From Novosphingobium sp. ST904 (GTDB taxonomy: Bacteria > Pseudomonadota > Alphaproteobacteria > Sphingomonadales > Sphingomonadaceae): a stretch of DNA of 39,710 nt. Below the pieces are notes generated by a model. It made no database searches. It was not told the origin of the DNA and saw only the letters and a list, made by a program, of their open reading frames with translations. Location of the stretch: contig NZ_LGJH01000118.1 in NCBI RefSeq assembly GCF_001298105.1, positions 1 to 39,710 on the forward strand, read 5' to 3'. How positions within the stretch are numbered: position 1 is the stretch's first letter; each line of letters begins with the position of its first letter. Below, piece after piece: positions 29,143-38,387 of this stretch. Position numbers and translations under genes: made by a program.

Positions 29143-29707
29143 AAAGACCACTCCCTCCATTCCGGCGACCTCGGCCACCGATGGAAACATAGGCCAGGTC
29201 GTGGCGCTGGCGCCCCGGCGGGACGAACGTCCGTCGGAGAAACTGGTCAGTTTCGTGAAGCGGCACCCCGTCCTCGTGGTTGCAGGCGGCGTTGCCGCAG
29301 GCGTACTGGTAAGTGCCCTCCTGCCCCGGCGAATGACTCGCGGCGTACTCTCGCGAACGGCGCACCTTGCCGAAGCTGCGGGTGCTGCGACCGCGCTTCT
29401 TGGCAAGGAAGCCGCAACCAGGGCCAATGATCTCCGCTCCGGCGCGCGCAAGCAGGCTGGAACTCTTGCCGATCGCGCCGAAAAGAGCGGTGAAATTGCT
29501 GCCGAGCGACTTGAGAAATACGGCATGGCAGCACTAGCGGCGGCGAGCGCGCTCGGACGGGCTTCCGCCAAGCGCGTCAGCGAAGCGGGCGAAGCTGCAG
29601 CGCGTCAGGCGCAGAAATTGGGGCATTCGGCCAGCGAGACCGCAAGTACCCGTTCGCACAAGCTCGCGGATATCGTGAGCGGAGTCGCCCAGCGCCTCTC
29701 CCACTGA
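29129..29707 (+). CDS. helical membrane protein, last gene of the stress cluster
   Basis: This protein has 192 residues from GTG 29129, with AAGGAG eight bases upstream. A polar N-terminus leads to a transmembrane helix (HPVLVVAGGVAAGVLVSALL). A long Ala/Arg/Glu-rich helical region with apolipoprotein- or LEA-like repeats follows (ATRANDLRSGARKQAGTLAD, EAGEAAARQAQKLGHSAS). It resembles the first protein of the cluster in style with the anchor at the opposite end. No enzyme signature is seen. It may tether helices to the membrane under stress, which is inference. Confidence 0.7.
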   Translation: MSKTEKTTPSIPATSATDGNIGQVVALAPRRDERPSEKLVSFVKRHPVLVVAGGVAAGVLVSALLPRRMTRGVLSRTAHLAEAAGAATALLGKEAATRANDLRSGARKQAGTLADRAEKSGEIAAERLEKYGMAALAAASALGRASAKRVSEAGEAAARQAQKLGHSASETASTRSHKLADIVSGVAQRLSH

Positions 29708-29744
29708 ACGCAGGTTCTTGCTATTGGTTTTCAATATCATGAAT

Positions 29745-29774
29745 AAGAGCGGATCGCCCTCACGATCCGCTCTT
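29745..29774 (+). terminator. hairpin after the stress cluster, without a U-run
   Basis: A 12-bp perfect stem, AAGAGCGGATCG with CGATCCGCTCTT, closes a 6-nt loop 37 bp beyond the last gene of the cluster. It is followed by GCCCTG rather than T residues, so it may end transcripts poorly or protect their 3' end. Confidence 0.45.
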
Positions 29775-29796
29775 GCCCTGTCCCCCGGCAAAAAGT

Positions 29797-29835
29797 ATGG
29801 GACCGCATCTCTCCCACTCACGAAAGCGGTCCCAT
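29797..29835. promoter_or_regulatory. inverted repeat overlapping the start of the DUF4170 gene
   Basis: ATGGGACCGC (29797-29806) is the exact reverse complement of GCGGTCCCAT (29826-29835), whose last two bases are the first two of the start codon ATG 29834. In RNA it would form a 10-bp stem with a 19-nt loop that buries the initiation region. In DNA it could be an operator. Confidence 0.55.
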
Positions 29836-30055
29836 GCAGAAGCTTCACCTCGTGATGGGCGGCCGGGTCACAGACCCGCGCAGCCTTGAATTCTCCGACC
29901 TCAGCGCCCTCGACCTGGTCGGCGTCTATCCCGACTACGCCTCGGCCGAGGATGCATGGCGCTCGGCCGCTCATCGCACGGTCGATGATGCGGAAATGAA
30001 GTACGTGATCGTCCACCTGCACCGCCTGCTTCAGCCAGACCAATCGGAAGCCTGA
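29834..30055 (+). CDS. DUF4170 family protein
   Basis: This compact 73-residue protein has the DUF4170 pattern throughout: MQKLHLVMGGRVTDPRSLEF, LDLVGVYPDYASAEDAWRSA, RTVDDAEMKYVIVHLHRLL. The family is small, common in alphaproteobacteria, and without an established function. There is no signal peptide or membrane segment. The gene stands alone between the hairpin at 29745 and the shared terminator at 30095. The start codon lies in an inverted repeat. Confidence 0.88.
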   Translation: MQKLHLVMGGRVTDPRSLEFSDLSALDLVGVYPDYASAEDAWRSAAHRTVDDAEMKYVIVHLHRLLQPDQSEA

Positions 30056-30094
30056 ACGGCTTCCCGGTTTGACTTCCGGGTCAGAGCAGAAACG

Positions 30095-30125
30095 AAAAAG
30101 GCCGGCTTCCGCCGGCCTTTTCTTT
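30095..30125. terminator. bidirectional terminator between the DUF4170 gene and greA
   Basis: AAAAGGCCGGC and GCCGGCCTTTT form an 11-bp perfect stem with a TTCC tetraloop. A/T runs on both sides serve the plus-strand DUF4170 gene and the minus-strand greA. Confidence 0.9.
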
Positions 30126-30146
30126 GCTCTTGTCAGATAGATCGGT

Positions 30147-30623
30147 TCAAATGAACTCGATCTTCTGCACGAGGTAGAACTTGTCGCCCGATGGCACTGT
30201 CACTTCGACTTCTTCTTCGATCTTGCGACCGATAAGCGCCTTGCCGAGCGGCGAATTGTAGCTGATGCGGCCTACCCGGGCATCCGCTTCATAAGGACCG
30301 ACGATCTGGTACTTCACCGGCTTGTCGTCCTCGTCGAGTAGCGTGACTGTGGCGCCGAAGATGATCTTGTCGCTGGAAAGCGTGGCCGGATCGACGATCT
30401 GGGCACGGGTGATCTTGTCTTCGAGATCGGCGATCGTTGCTTCGACCTGGCCCTGGCGTTCCTTTGCGGCGTGATACTCGGCATTTTCCGAGAGATCGCC
30501 GTGGGCACGCGCTTCCTCGATCGCATCGACGATCCGGGGGCGCTCTTCACGCAGCGCCTTGATCTCGGCGGTCAGCTTCTCATACCCCTCGGCGAGCATG
30601 GGGAGCTTTTCGATACTGGCCAT
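30147..30623 (-). CDS. greA: transcription elongation factor GreA
   Basis: This 158-residue factor rescues backtracked RNA polymerase by stimulating transcript cleavage. The N-terminal coiled coil carries the catalytic acidic tip ([15 protein letters not shown]). The C-terminal FKBP-like domain has [21 protein letters not shown] and [22 protein letters not shown] 30623 has AAGGAAG seven bases upstream; a TTG three bases earlier is not needed. It lies downstream of carB on the same strand with a 130-bp gap. Confidence 0.96.
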   Translation of the reverse strand: MASIEKLPMLAEGYEKLTAEIKALREERPRIVDAIEEARAHGDLSENAEYHAAKERQGQVEATIADLEDKITRAQIVDPATLSSDKIIFGATVTLLDEDDKPVKYQIVGPYEADARVGRISYNSPLGKALIGRKIEEEVEVTVPSGDKFYLVQKIEFI

Positions 30624-30753
30624 CAATTACTTCCTTCCTGCTGCCTCCCCGCTCCGCGAAACCAGTCGAGGGAGACTAGTTTCCTGTCCCGTCCCACAGG
30701 ATATTCCCGGGGACTGGGCCGATCTGCAGCGATGTGGGGAGGCTAGATCGATT

Positions 30754-33700
30754 TCAGCTATAATAATCCTGCAACGAACGCACTTCAAGCTGGCTCCCGC
30801 TTTGCGCAGAAATTGCCTGTGCAGCAGCGACGCTGGCGGCCGCTGTCGTGAAGTACGGCACCTTGCCGGTAAGCGCGGACCCGCGGATCGATTGCGAGTC
30901 CTTCAGGCTCTGCCAACCTTCGGTCGTGTTGAAGATCAGCGCAATGTCGCCATCCACGATCTTGTCGACGATGTGCGGACGTCCTTCGGCCACCTTGTTG
31001 ACCAGTTCCACCGGCAGGCCGGCTTCAGTCAGGTACTTGTGCGTGCCTGACGTGGCGATGATGCGGAAGCCCTCCTTCACCAGGATCTGGACCGCCGGAA
31101 GGATGACCGGCTTGTCGCTGTCCTTCACCGAAACGAAGACGAGACCGCTGTCGGGCAGGCGCATGCTGGCCCCAAGCTGGGCCTTGAGGAAAGCGCGCGG
31201 GAAGTCGGCATCGATGCCCATCACTTCGCCGGTCGACTTCATTTCGGGGCTCAGCACCGGATCGACGCCCGGGAAGCGCGCGAAGGGGAAGACCGCTTCC
31301 TTGACCGCCACATACGGCAGGTCACGCTTGAACGGCGGGAAGTCTGCCAGCTTTTCGCCGGCCATGATGCGCGAGGCGATCTTGGCAACCGGCTGCCCCA
31401 GCGCCTTGGCGACGAAGGGCACGGTGCGCGAGGCGCGCGGGTTCACTTCGATGAGGTAGACCTCGCCGTCCTTCACCGCGAACTGGATGTTCATCAGGCC
31501 GCGCACGCTGAGCCCGAAGGCCAGTGCTTCAGCCTGGCGCTCCATCTCGGCGATGATTTCGGCAGGCAGGCTGTAGGGCGGCAGCGAGCAGGCGCTGTCG
31601 CCCGAATGGATGCCCGCTTCCTCGATATGCTGCATGACGCCAGCGACGACGACCTGGTCACCATCGCAAAGCGCATCGACGTCGCACTCGATGGCGTCGC
31701 GCAGGTACTGGTCGATCAGCACCGGGCTGTCGCCCGAGACCTGAACGGCGGTGGCGATGTAGTCGTCGAGCTGCTGTTCGCTGTCGACGATCTCCATGGC
31801 GCGGCCGCCGAGCACGTAGCTGGGACGCATGAGAACCGGGTAGCCGATGCGATTGGCAACGGCGACGGCTTCGTCACGGCTGCGGGCGATGCCGTTGGCC
31901 GGCTGCTTGAGGCCCAGCTTCTCGACCAGCGCCGAGAACCGCTCGCGGTCTTCGGCAAGGTCGATCGCGTCGGGCGAGGTTCCGAGGATCGGAATGCCGG
32001 CGTCTTCCAGCGCCTGCGCCAGCTTGAGCGGGGTCTGGCCGCCAAACTGCACGATAACGCCGACGAGCTCGCCCTTCGACTGTTCGACGCGCAGGATTTC
32101 CAGCACGTCCTCGCCGGTGAGTGGCTCGAAATAGAGGCGGTCCGAGGTGTCGTAGTCGGTCGAAACGGTCTCGGGGTTGCAGTTCACCATGATCGTCTCG
32201 TAGCCGACTTCGGCAAGCGCGAAGCAGGCGTGGACGCAGCAGTAGTCGAACTCGATCCCCTGGCCGATGCGGTTGGGACCGCCGCCGAGAATCACGACCT
32301 TGCGGCGATCCGACGGATTGGCCTCGTTCTCGGGCTCACCGAAGATCGGGGCTTCATAAGTCGAGTACATGTAGGGCGTCACCGCCTCGAACTCGGCCGC
32401 GCAGGAATCGATGCGCTTGAATACCGGGTGGACGCCCAGCTTGGTGCGCAGTGCGCGCACCTCGTCCTCGCTGGTGGCGCCGGCCATGGCGCGCAGCGCG
32501 TCGTGCAGCAGGCCCGAGCGCTTGGCCTGGGTCTCGCCCATGCCGCCCGCGACGCCAACCGAACGCACAGCCAGCGTGGCAAGGCGCTTGTCCGAGAAGC
32601 CCATCGCCTTGACGCGGCGCAGACCCTGCGCGTCGACCGGCAGGCCGTTCTTCATGATATTCGCCTCTTCGGCGATGATCTCTTCGATGTGACGCAGGAA
32701 CCACTTGTCGTAGTGCGCGATCGCGTGGATCTCATCGACAGTGAAGCCTTCGCGGAAGGCCTGCGCGACATGCAGCAGACGCTCCGGCGTCGCACGGGAC
32801 AGGGCAGCGGTGATCACGTCGCGGCCCGCGCCTTCCAGCTCGACCACGCGGTTGAAACCGTCAAGGCCGGTTTCGAGACCGCGCAGGGCCTTCTGCATCG
32901 ATTCCTTGATGTTGCGGCCAATGGCCATGACTTCGCCGACCGACTTCATCGCGGTGGTGAGGTCGTTCTTGGCGCCCTTGAACTTCTCGAAGGCGAAGCG
33001 CGGGATCTTGGTGACGACGTAGTCGATGGTCGGCTCGAACGCGGCCGGCGTGGCGCCGGTGATCTCGTTCATGATCTCGTCGAGCGTGTAGCCCACGGCC
33101 AGCTTCGCCGCGACGCGCGCGATCGGGAAGCCGGTGGCCTTCGAAGCCAGCGCCGACGAGCGCGAAACGCGCGGGTTCATCTCGATGACGATCAGGCGGC
33201 CGTCCTTCGGATTGACCGCGAACTGCACGTTCGAACCGCCGGTTTCCACGCCGATCTCGCGCAGCACCTCGATCGAGGCGTTGCGCATGATCTGGTATTC
33301 CTTGTCGGTCAGCGTCAGCGCCGGCGCGACAGTGATGGAGTCGCCCGTGTGGACACCCATGGGATCGACGTTCTCGATCGAGCAGATGATGATGCAGTTG
33401 TCGTGCTTGTCGCGCACGACCTCCATCTCATACTCCTTCCAGCCGAGCAGCGATTCCTCGATAAGGACCTCGGTGGTCGGGGAAGCGTCGAGGCCGGAGC
33501 GGACGATCGTCTCGAACTCGGCCTTGTTGTAGGCGATGCCGCCGCCGGTGCCGCCCATCGTGAAGCTGGGACGGATGATCGAAGGCAGGCCGGTGCGTTC
33601 GAGCACGGCGAAAGCTTCGTCCATCGTATGCGCCACGCCGGAGCGGGCCGAATTGAGGCCGATCTTGTCCATCGCGTCGCGGAAACGCTGACGATCCTCG

Positions 33701-34077
33701 GCCTTGTCGATGGCGTCGGCGTCGGCGCCGATCATCTGGACGCCGAACTTCTCCAGCGTTCCGTCGTTGAACAACGCCAGCGCGCAGTTCAGCGCGGTCT
33801 GGCCGCCCATCGTCGGGAGCACCGCATCGGGGCGCTCCTTCTCGATGATCTTGGCGACCACCTCCGGGGTGATCGGCTCGACATAAGTGGCGTCGGCCAT
33901 GTCCGGGTCGGTCATGATCGTCGCCGGGTTGGAGTTCACCAGGACGACCCGGTAGCCCTCTTCCTTGAGCGCCTTGATCGCCTGCGTTCCCGAATAGTCG
34001 AATTCGCAGGCCTGGCCGATAATGATCGGGCCGGCGCCGATGACGAGGATCGAGGAGATGTCTGTGCGCTTGGGCAT
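30754..34077 (-). CDS. carB: carbamoyl-phosphate synthase large subunit
   Basis: This 1107-residue synthetase makes carbamoyl phosphate for pyrimidine and arginine synthesis from bicarbonate, ammonia (from CarA) and two ATP. Two homologous ATP-grasp halves are visible. The first has [31 protein letters not shown] and [20 protein letters not shown]. The second has [34 protein letters not shown] and [20 protein letters not shown]. The C-terminal MGS-like allosteric domain begins near [19 protein letters not shown], and the length is normal. It is separated from carA by an unrecognised gene. Confidence 0.97.
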   Translation of the reverse strand: MPKRTDISSILVIGAGPIIIGQACEFDYSGTQAIKALKEEGYRVVLVNSNPATIMTDPDMADATYVEPITPEVVAKIIEKERPDAVLPTMGGQTALNCALALFNDGTLEKFGVQMIGADADAIDKAEDRQRFRDAMDKIGLNSARSGVAHTMDEAFAVLERTGLPSIIRPSFTMGGTGGGIAYNKAEFETIVRSGLDASPTTEVLIEESLLGWKEYEMEVVRDKHDNCIIICSIENVDPMGVHTGDSITVAPALTLTDKEYQIMRNASIEVLREIGVETGGSNVQFAVNPKDGRLIVIEMNPRVSRSSALASKATGFPIARVAAKLAVGYTLDEIMNEITGATPAAFEPTIDYVVTKIPRFAFEKFKGAKNDLTTAMKSVGEVMAIGRNIKESMQKALRGLETGLDGFNRVVELEGAGRDVITAALSRATPERLLHVAQAFREGFTVDEIHAIAHYDKWFLRHIEEIIAEEANIMKNGLPVDAQGLRRVKAMGFSDKRLATLAVRSVGVAGGMGETQAKRSGLLHDALRAMAGATSEDEVRALRTKLGVHPVFKRIDSCAAEFEAVTPYMYSTYEAPIFGEPENEANPSDRRKVVILGGGPNRIGQGIEFDYCCVHACFALAEVGYETIMVNCNPETVSTDYDTSDRLYFEPLTGEDVLEILRVEQSKGELVGVIVQFGGQTPLKLAQALEDAGIPILGTSPDAIDLAEDRERFSALVEKLGLKQPANGIARSRDEAVAVANRIGYPVLMRPSYVLGGRAMEIVDSEQQLDDYIATAVQVSGDSPVLIDQYLRDAIECDVDALCDGDQVVVAGVMQHIEEAGIHSGDSACSLPPYSLPAEIIAEMERQAEALAFGLSVRGLMNIQFAVKDGEVYLIEVNPRASRTVPFVAKALGQPVAKIASRIMAGEKLADFPPFKRDLPYVAVKEAVFPFARFPGVDPVLSPEMKSTGEVMGIDADFPRAFLKAQLGASMRLPDSGLVFVSVKDSDKPVILPAVQILVKEGFRIIATSGTHKYLTEAGLPVELVNKVAEGRPHIVDKIVDGDIALIFNTTEGWQSLKDSQSIRGSALTGKVPYFTTAAASVAAAQAISAQSGSQLEVRSLQDYYS

Positions 34078-34124
34078 GGGCTGTCCTGGGGTGTCCTGTG
34101 TGTCTTGTATGTCGGACTGGCGGC

Positions 34125-34502
34125 CTAGGCCACCAGTTCGCCAAACGCCTTGTCCCAGTAATCTGGGCCTTCGGCCTTGGCTTTGAGAATGATCGGGTTG
34201 CTGTCCTGCTCCTCGCGGATCACCGCGCGGTATCGGTCAGCCTGAAACTGGTGCATCGAACCGCCATACTCGCCCTCTGTGGTCGACCAGGCACCCGTTT
34301 CGAGCATCCGGTCGATGAAGACCTTGCCGGCTTCCTTGGCGTGCTTGCGCACCTTGGGGCCGAACTTGCGAACGGCGACCGAGACCTTGTCCTCGAAGAT
34401 GAGCTGCAATTCACCGTAAGGGTAGAAACGCGGCGCAACCGTGAGTTCGGCAGCCTGTCCGGCAATATAGTAAGCGAGCATGTGGTCGATAAGGTCGGTC
34501 AT
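34125..34502 (-). CDS. conserved protein of unknown function between carA and carB
   Basis: This 125-residue soluble protein begins [20 protein letters not shown]. It contains [20 protein letters not shown], a basic helix [17 protein letters not shown], and a Gly/Tyr-containing stretch ([20 protein letters not shown]). No membrane segment, signal peptide or known domain was recognised. Its place between carA and carB on the same strand suggests co-expression with carbamoyl-phosphate synthesis, but no role can be read from the sequence. Confidence 0.75.
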   Translation of the reverse strand: MTDLIDHMLAYYIAGQAAELTVAPRFYPYGELQLIFEDKVSVAVRKFGPKVRKHAKEAGKVFIDRMLETGAWSTTEGEYGGSMHQFQADRYRAVIREEQDSNPIILKAKAEGPDYWDKAFGELVA

Positions 34503-34668
34503 TGGGCATCACCTTGCTTTGCATGGGCTCCGGCCGCGAAGGCCGGACACCCGACTGCATAGGCAAACTGTGCTGACGGGTCGAAAACTCGCTGGTCCGC
34601 ACCGGCAATGATCGCCGATGCGGGGCGCGGCGCGAACGCCGCGAAGAGAGACCGACCCGTTATGCCCA

Positions 34669-35835
34669 TCAGGCCAGCATACCCACGAACTTCTCGAAGA
34701 GGTAGAAGCTGTCCTGCGGACCGGGGCTGGCTTCGGGGTGATACTGCACGCCGAAGGCCTTCTTCCCCTTGATGGAGATGCCGCAGTTCGAACCGTCGAA
34801 CAGCGAAACGTGGGTTTCCTCGACATTGTCGGGCAGCGTCTGGTTGTCGACCGCGAAGCCGTGGTTCATCGAGGTGATCTCGACGACGGCGTCGTCCAGG
34901 CGCTTCACCGGATGGTTGGCGCCGCGGTGGCCCTGGTGCATCTTCGAGGTCCTGGCGCCGGCCGCGAGGCCGAGCATCTGGTGACCGAGGCAGATGCCGA
35001 AGATCGGCACGTCGCGCTCCAGCAGCGCGCGGATCACCGGAACGGCATATTCGCCGGTCGCCGCCGGATCGCCCGGGCCGTTCGAGAGGAACACGCCCTT
35101 GGGCTCAAGCGCGAGGATCGCGTCGAGCGAAGTTTCGGCGGGGACCACGGTCACGCGGGCGCCGGCCTTCACGAGGTTGCGGAAGATATTTTCCTTGGCG
35201 CCGTAGTCGATGGCGACGACGTGCGGGCGGGTTTCGCCTTCCCCGGCGCCGAAGCCCTGGCCGAGTTCCCAGGTCGAGCCTTCCCAGCCCTCCTGGATTT
35301 CGCGGCTGACGATCTTGGCAAGGTCCATGCCTTCGAGGCCCGGCCATTCCTGCGCGCGCTTGATCAGCGCGGGAATGTCGAACTCGCCTTCGGGGTTGTG
35401 GGCGATCACCGCGTTCGGCGCGCCCTGAAGGCGGATGCGGCGGGTCAGCGCGCGGGTGTCGACCCCGGCGAGCCCGACCTTGCCCTTGGCGGCAAGCCAG
35501 TCACCGAACTCGCCCGCCGAGCGGAAGTTAGAAGACGGCGTCACGTCCTCGCGAACGACGCAGCCGACCGCGCCGTCGACCTTGGATTCAAGGTCTTCGT
35601 CGTTGACGCCGACATTGCCGATGTGGGGAAACGTGAAAGTAACGATCTGGCCCGCGTAGGACGGATCGGTCATCACTTCCTGATAACCGGTCATCGCGGT
35701 GTTGAAGCAGACTTCTCCGACTGCTTCGCCCACGGCTCCGAAGCCGCGGCCCCAGACCACGTGTCCATCGCTCAGGACGAGAACGCCTGTCGCCCCTTCA
35801 GGTTTGGGCGCAAGCGTATATGCGGCGTCGGCCAT
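34669..35835 (-). CDS. carA: carbamoyl-phosphate synthase small (glutaminase) subunit
   Basis: This 388-residue subunit hydrolyses glutamine and channels ammonia to CarB. The N-terminal CPSase domain includes SDGHVVWGRGFGAVGEAVGE, FNTAMTGYQEVMTDPSYAGQ and GLAGVDTRALTRRIR. The class I amidotransferase domain has FLSNGPGDP, the nucleophile Cys in PIFGICLGHQMLGLA, and the His/Glu pair in GVQYHPEASPGP. Its ATG at 35835 is 163 bp from the divergent YqeY-like gene. Confidence 0.97.
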   Translation of the reverse strand: MADAAYTLAPKPEGATGVLVLSDGHVVWGRGFGAVGEAVGEVCFNTAMTGYQEVMTDPSYAGQIVTFTFPHIGNVGVNDEDLESKVDGAVGCVVREDVTPSSNFRSAGEFGDWLAAKGKVGLAGVDTRALTRRIRLQGAPNAVIAHNPEGEFDIPALIKRAQEWPGLEGMDLAKIVSREIQEGWEGSTWELGQGFGAGEGETRPHVVAIDYGAKENIFRNLVKAGARVTVVPAETSLDAILALEPKGVFLSNGPGDPAATGEYAVPVIRALLERDVPIFGICLGHQMLGLAAGARTSKMHQGHRGANHPVKRLDDAVVEITSMNHGFAVDNQTLPDNVEETHVSLFDGSNCGISIKGKKAFGVQYHPEASPGPQDSFYLFEKFVGMLA

Positions 35836-35998
35836 GGTGGGTCGCTCCGTTGACGGCGTTTCTGACTATGTGTGCTAAGGCCTGCCCGCTAGAGAGGGTT
35901 GTGCACCGCGTCAAGGCGGCAAGGGTGCAATTTGGCGCACGACTTGCTAGTTTTGCGCCACGACACTCCCCAAAACCTATCAGAACAGCAGGAAACCA

Positions 35999-36451
35999 AT
36001 GCTTCGTGATTCGATCAAGGCCGCCCAGATCACTGCGATGAAAGCGGGCGACAAGCCGCGCCTTGCAGCGGTTCGCCTCATCCTTGCCAAGATCAAGGAC
36101 CGCGACATCGAACTGCGCACCGCCGATTCCCTCCCGGACGACGATGCCATGATCATCGACGTGCTCCAGAAAATGGTGAAGCAGCGCCGCGAATCGATCC
36201 AGCTCTTCGAAGAAGGCGGCCGCCCCGAGAAGGCCGCCGAAGAGAAGGCCGAACTGGACGTGATCGAGACCTTCCTGCCCGCCCAGCTCTCCGAGGAAGA
36301 GACCAAGGCCCTGATCGAAGCCATCAAGGCCGAAGTCGGCGCCGAGAGCATGAAGGACATGGGCAAGGTCGTCGCCGCGCTCAAGGCCCGCCACGGCTCG
36401 CAGCTCGACATGGGCAAGGCTTCGGGCTGGGTGAAGGCGGCGCTGGCCTGA
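35999..36451 (+). CDS. GatB/YqeY domain protein
   Basis: The 150-residue protein matches the free-standing YqeY family: MLRDSIKAAQITAMKAGDKP, RLAAVRLILAKIKDRDIELR, VLQKMVKQRRESIQLFEEGG, LPAQLSEEETKALI and DMGKVVAALKARHGSQLDMG. The tail domain of GatB binds tRNA in the amidotransferase; the role of the stand-alone protein is not settled. It precedes dnaG and rpoD, a gene order often seen with this family. Confidence 0.92.
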   Translation: MLRDSIKAAQITAMKAGDKPRLAAVRLILAKIKDRDIELRTADSLPDDDAMIIDVLQKMVKQRRESIQLFEEGGRPEKAAEEKAELDVIETFLPAQLSEEETKALIEAIKAEVGAESMKDMGKVVAALKARHGSQLDMGKASGWVKAALA

Positions 36452-36478
36452 GCTGACACGAAACCGGGCGGCAGGACC

Positions 36479-38347
36479 GTGCTTACCCCTCAATGGCTTG
36501 ACCAGCTCCGCGCCCGGACGACGCTTTCGGCGCTGATCGGTCGCTCCACGCGCCTTCAGAAGGCGGGGCGTGAGTTCAAGGCCTGCTGCCCCTTCCACAA
36601 CGAGAAGTCTCCAAGCTTTACCGTCAACGACGAAAAAGGCTTCTATCACTGCTTCGGCTGCGGCGCACATGGAGATGCGATCCGCTGGATGACGGACCAT
36701 CAGGGCCTGTCGTTCATGGACGCGGTCAAGGAACTCGCGGCCGAAGCTGGGATGGATGTGCCAGCGCCCGATCCGCGCGCAGCCAAGGCGGCCGAAAAGC
36801 GCGACACGCTTTACGACGTGATGGCGGCGGCACAGGCCTGGTTCGTGCAGAACCTGACCGCGCCCGGCGGCGCGGCGGCGAAAGCCTATCTCGCAACGCG
36901 CGGCTTCGACGCTCATACCCTCCAGCGCTTCGGCTTCGGCTTCGCGCCCGAGGGACGGCAGGCGATGAAGGAAGCCCTGGGCCGCTTCCCCGAGGAGATG
37001 CTCGTCGAGGCAGGCCTGCGCATCGAGGTCGAGAACCGCGACCCTTACGACCGTTTCCGCGGCCGGCTCATGCTGCCGATCGAGGATGCGCGCGGCCGTG
37101 TCATCGCCTTTGGCGGGCGCATCCTCGCCAAGGACAAGACCGATGCGCCCAAGTACCTGAACTCCCCGGATACGCCGCTTTTCGACAAGGGCCGCACCCT
37201 CTACAACCTGCACCGCGCCGCGCCGGCCGCCCGCCAGTCGGGGCGAATGGTGGTGGTCGAGGGCTACATGGATGTGATCGCGCTCGCCGCAGCAGGCTTC
37301 GGCGAATGCGTCGCCCCGCTTGGCACCGCACTCACCGAGCAACAGATCGAGATGCTCTGGCGCCATGTCGAAACGCCGATTCTGTGCTTCGACGGCGACG
37401 CCGCCGGCCAGCGCGCGGCCATGCGCGCCGTCACCCGCGCCCTGCCCCTGCTCCGCCCTGCCCATAGCCTGCGAATCGTTCGCCTGCCCGAGGGGCTCGA
37501 CCCGGACGACCTCATCAGGCAGCGCGGCGCCCGGGCCATGGGAGACCTGCTCGGCGAAGCCCGCAGTCTTGTCGAAGTGCTGTGGGAAGCGGAACGCGAT
37601 GCCCAGCCGCTTGTCACACCGGAAGACAAGGCCGGCCTCAAGGCCCGGCTCATGGCCCATGTCGATGCGATCCAGAACCCCGATATCGCCAGCCTTTACA
37701 GGCGCGAACTGCAGGACCGCTATTCCGAATTCGCCTTCCCGAAGCGGGAGAACCGCTGGCAGCAACAAGATCGTCCCGCATTCCGCCCCGGCCAACGCGG
37801 AAACCAGAAAGGGCGATGGACGCCGCAGCCCGAATCGAGCCCCGAATCCCTCGAACGCCTCCGCAAGGCCATCGGCGGCGGCGCGCGCGATGCATTGTCG
37901 GCGGCAGTCCTGGCCGGGCTGATCCAGTGGCCGGCACAGATCAGGCGTCACGCCGAAGCCCTCGCGCGTACCCCCGGCCTCGATCCGCGCTTCGGTTTGC
38001 TGCTCGATTGCTGCGACACGAACGAAGCGCTTGAAAGCACCCGTTTGGCCACCATATTGGTCGAGAATGGCCTGGAGATCCCCGGCACCGCAGAATACTC
38101 AGGATTGCGCTTCGGTTTCCTCAATTCCGGAACAGGCGCGGATCAGGCGGCAGAGGATTTGGCCCAGGCAATCGATCTTCTGGTAGAGCGTCCGGTTCTG
38201 GACGCCGCTCTGGCGCAAGCGACGGCACGGTTCGAAAGCGAGTTGTCTGACGAGGCATTTGCCGATCAACAGCGGCTACTCAAGAGAAAGCTGGAATTTG
38301 ACAGTCGCCTCAGGCAAATGGCGACAAGACAGGCGGCTTCTTCCTGA
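36479..38347 (+). CDS. dnaG: DNA primase DnaG
   Basis: This 622-residue primase makes RNA primers at the replication fork. The N-terminal CHC2 zinc finger uses C37, H40, C58 and C61 (CPFHNEKSPS...YHCFGCG). The primase core and Toprim domain follow, with VVVEGYMDVIALAAAGF and the metal-binding CFDGDAAGQRA. A polar linker leads to a C-terminal helicase-binding region of about 150 residues. The start is GTG 36479. It belongs to the macromolecular-synthesis arrangement with rpoD, 40 bp downstream. Confidence 0.96.
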   Translation: MLTPQWLDQLRARTTLSALIGRSTRLQKAGREFKACCPFHNEKSPSFTVNDEKGFYHCFGCGAHGDAIRWMTDHQGLSFMDAVKELAAEAGMDVPAPDPRAAKAAEKRDTLYDVMAAAQAWFVQNLTAPGGAAAKAYLATRGFDAHTLQRFGFGFAPEGRQAMKEALGRFPEEMLVEAGLRIEVENRDPYDRFRGRLMLPIEDARGRVIAFGGRILAKDKTDAPKYLNSPDTPLFDKGRTLYNLHRAAPAARQSGRMVVVEGYMDVIALAAAGFGECVAPLGTALTEQQIEMLWRHVETPILCFDGDAAGQRAAMRAVTRALPLLRPAHSLRIVRLPEGLDPDDLIRQRGARAMGDLLGEARSLVEVLWEAERDAQPLVTPEDKAGLKARLMAHVDAIQNPDIASLYRRELQDRYSEFAFPKRENRWQQQDRPAFRPGQRGNQKGRWTPQPESSPESLERLRKAIGGGARDALSAAVLAGLIQWPAQIRRHAEALARTPGLDPRFGLLLDCCDTNEALESTRLATILVENGLEIPGTAEYSGLRFGFLNSGTGADQAAEDLAQAIDLLVERPVLDAALAQATARFESELSDEAFADQQRLLKRKLEFDSRLRQMATRQAASS

Positions 38348-38387
38348 TATTATAATTGGGGTGAATGCACGGGGATAACGGCGAAGA

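Noticed and set aside
31606..34128. Long open frame (840 codons) on the plus strand opposite carB
   Set aside because: It is fully antisense to an unmistakable carB, has low-complexity Arg/Asp/His-rich composition typical of antisense frames in high-G+C DNA, and has no ribosome binding site or domain.
35933..35960. 6-bp inverted repeat TGGCGC/GCGCCA between carA and the YqeY-like gene
   Set aside because: It is short and has a 16-nt spacer; such matches are expected by chance in G+C-rich DNA.
35798..37951. Long open frame (717 codons) on the minus strand
   Set aside because: It runs antisense through the YqeY-like gene and most of dnaG, both of which carry clear family motifs.
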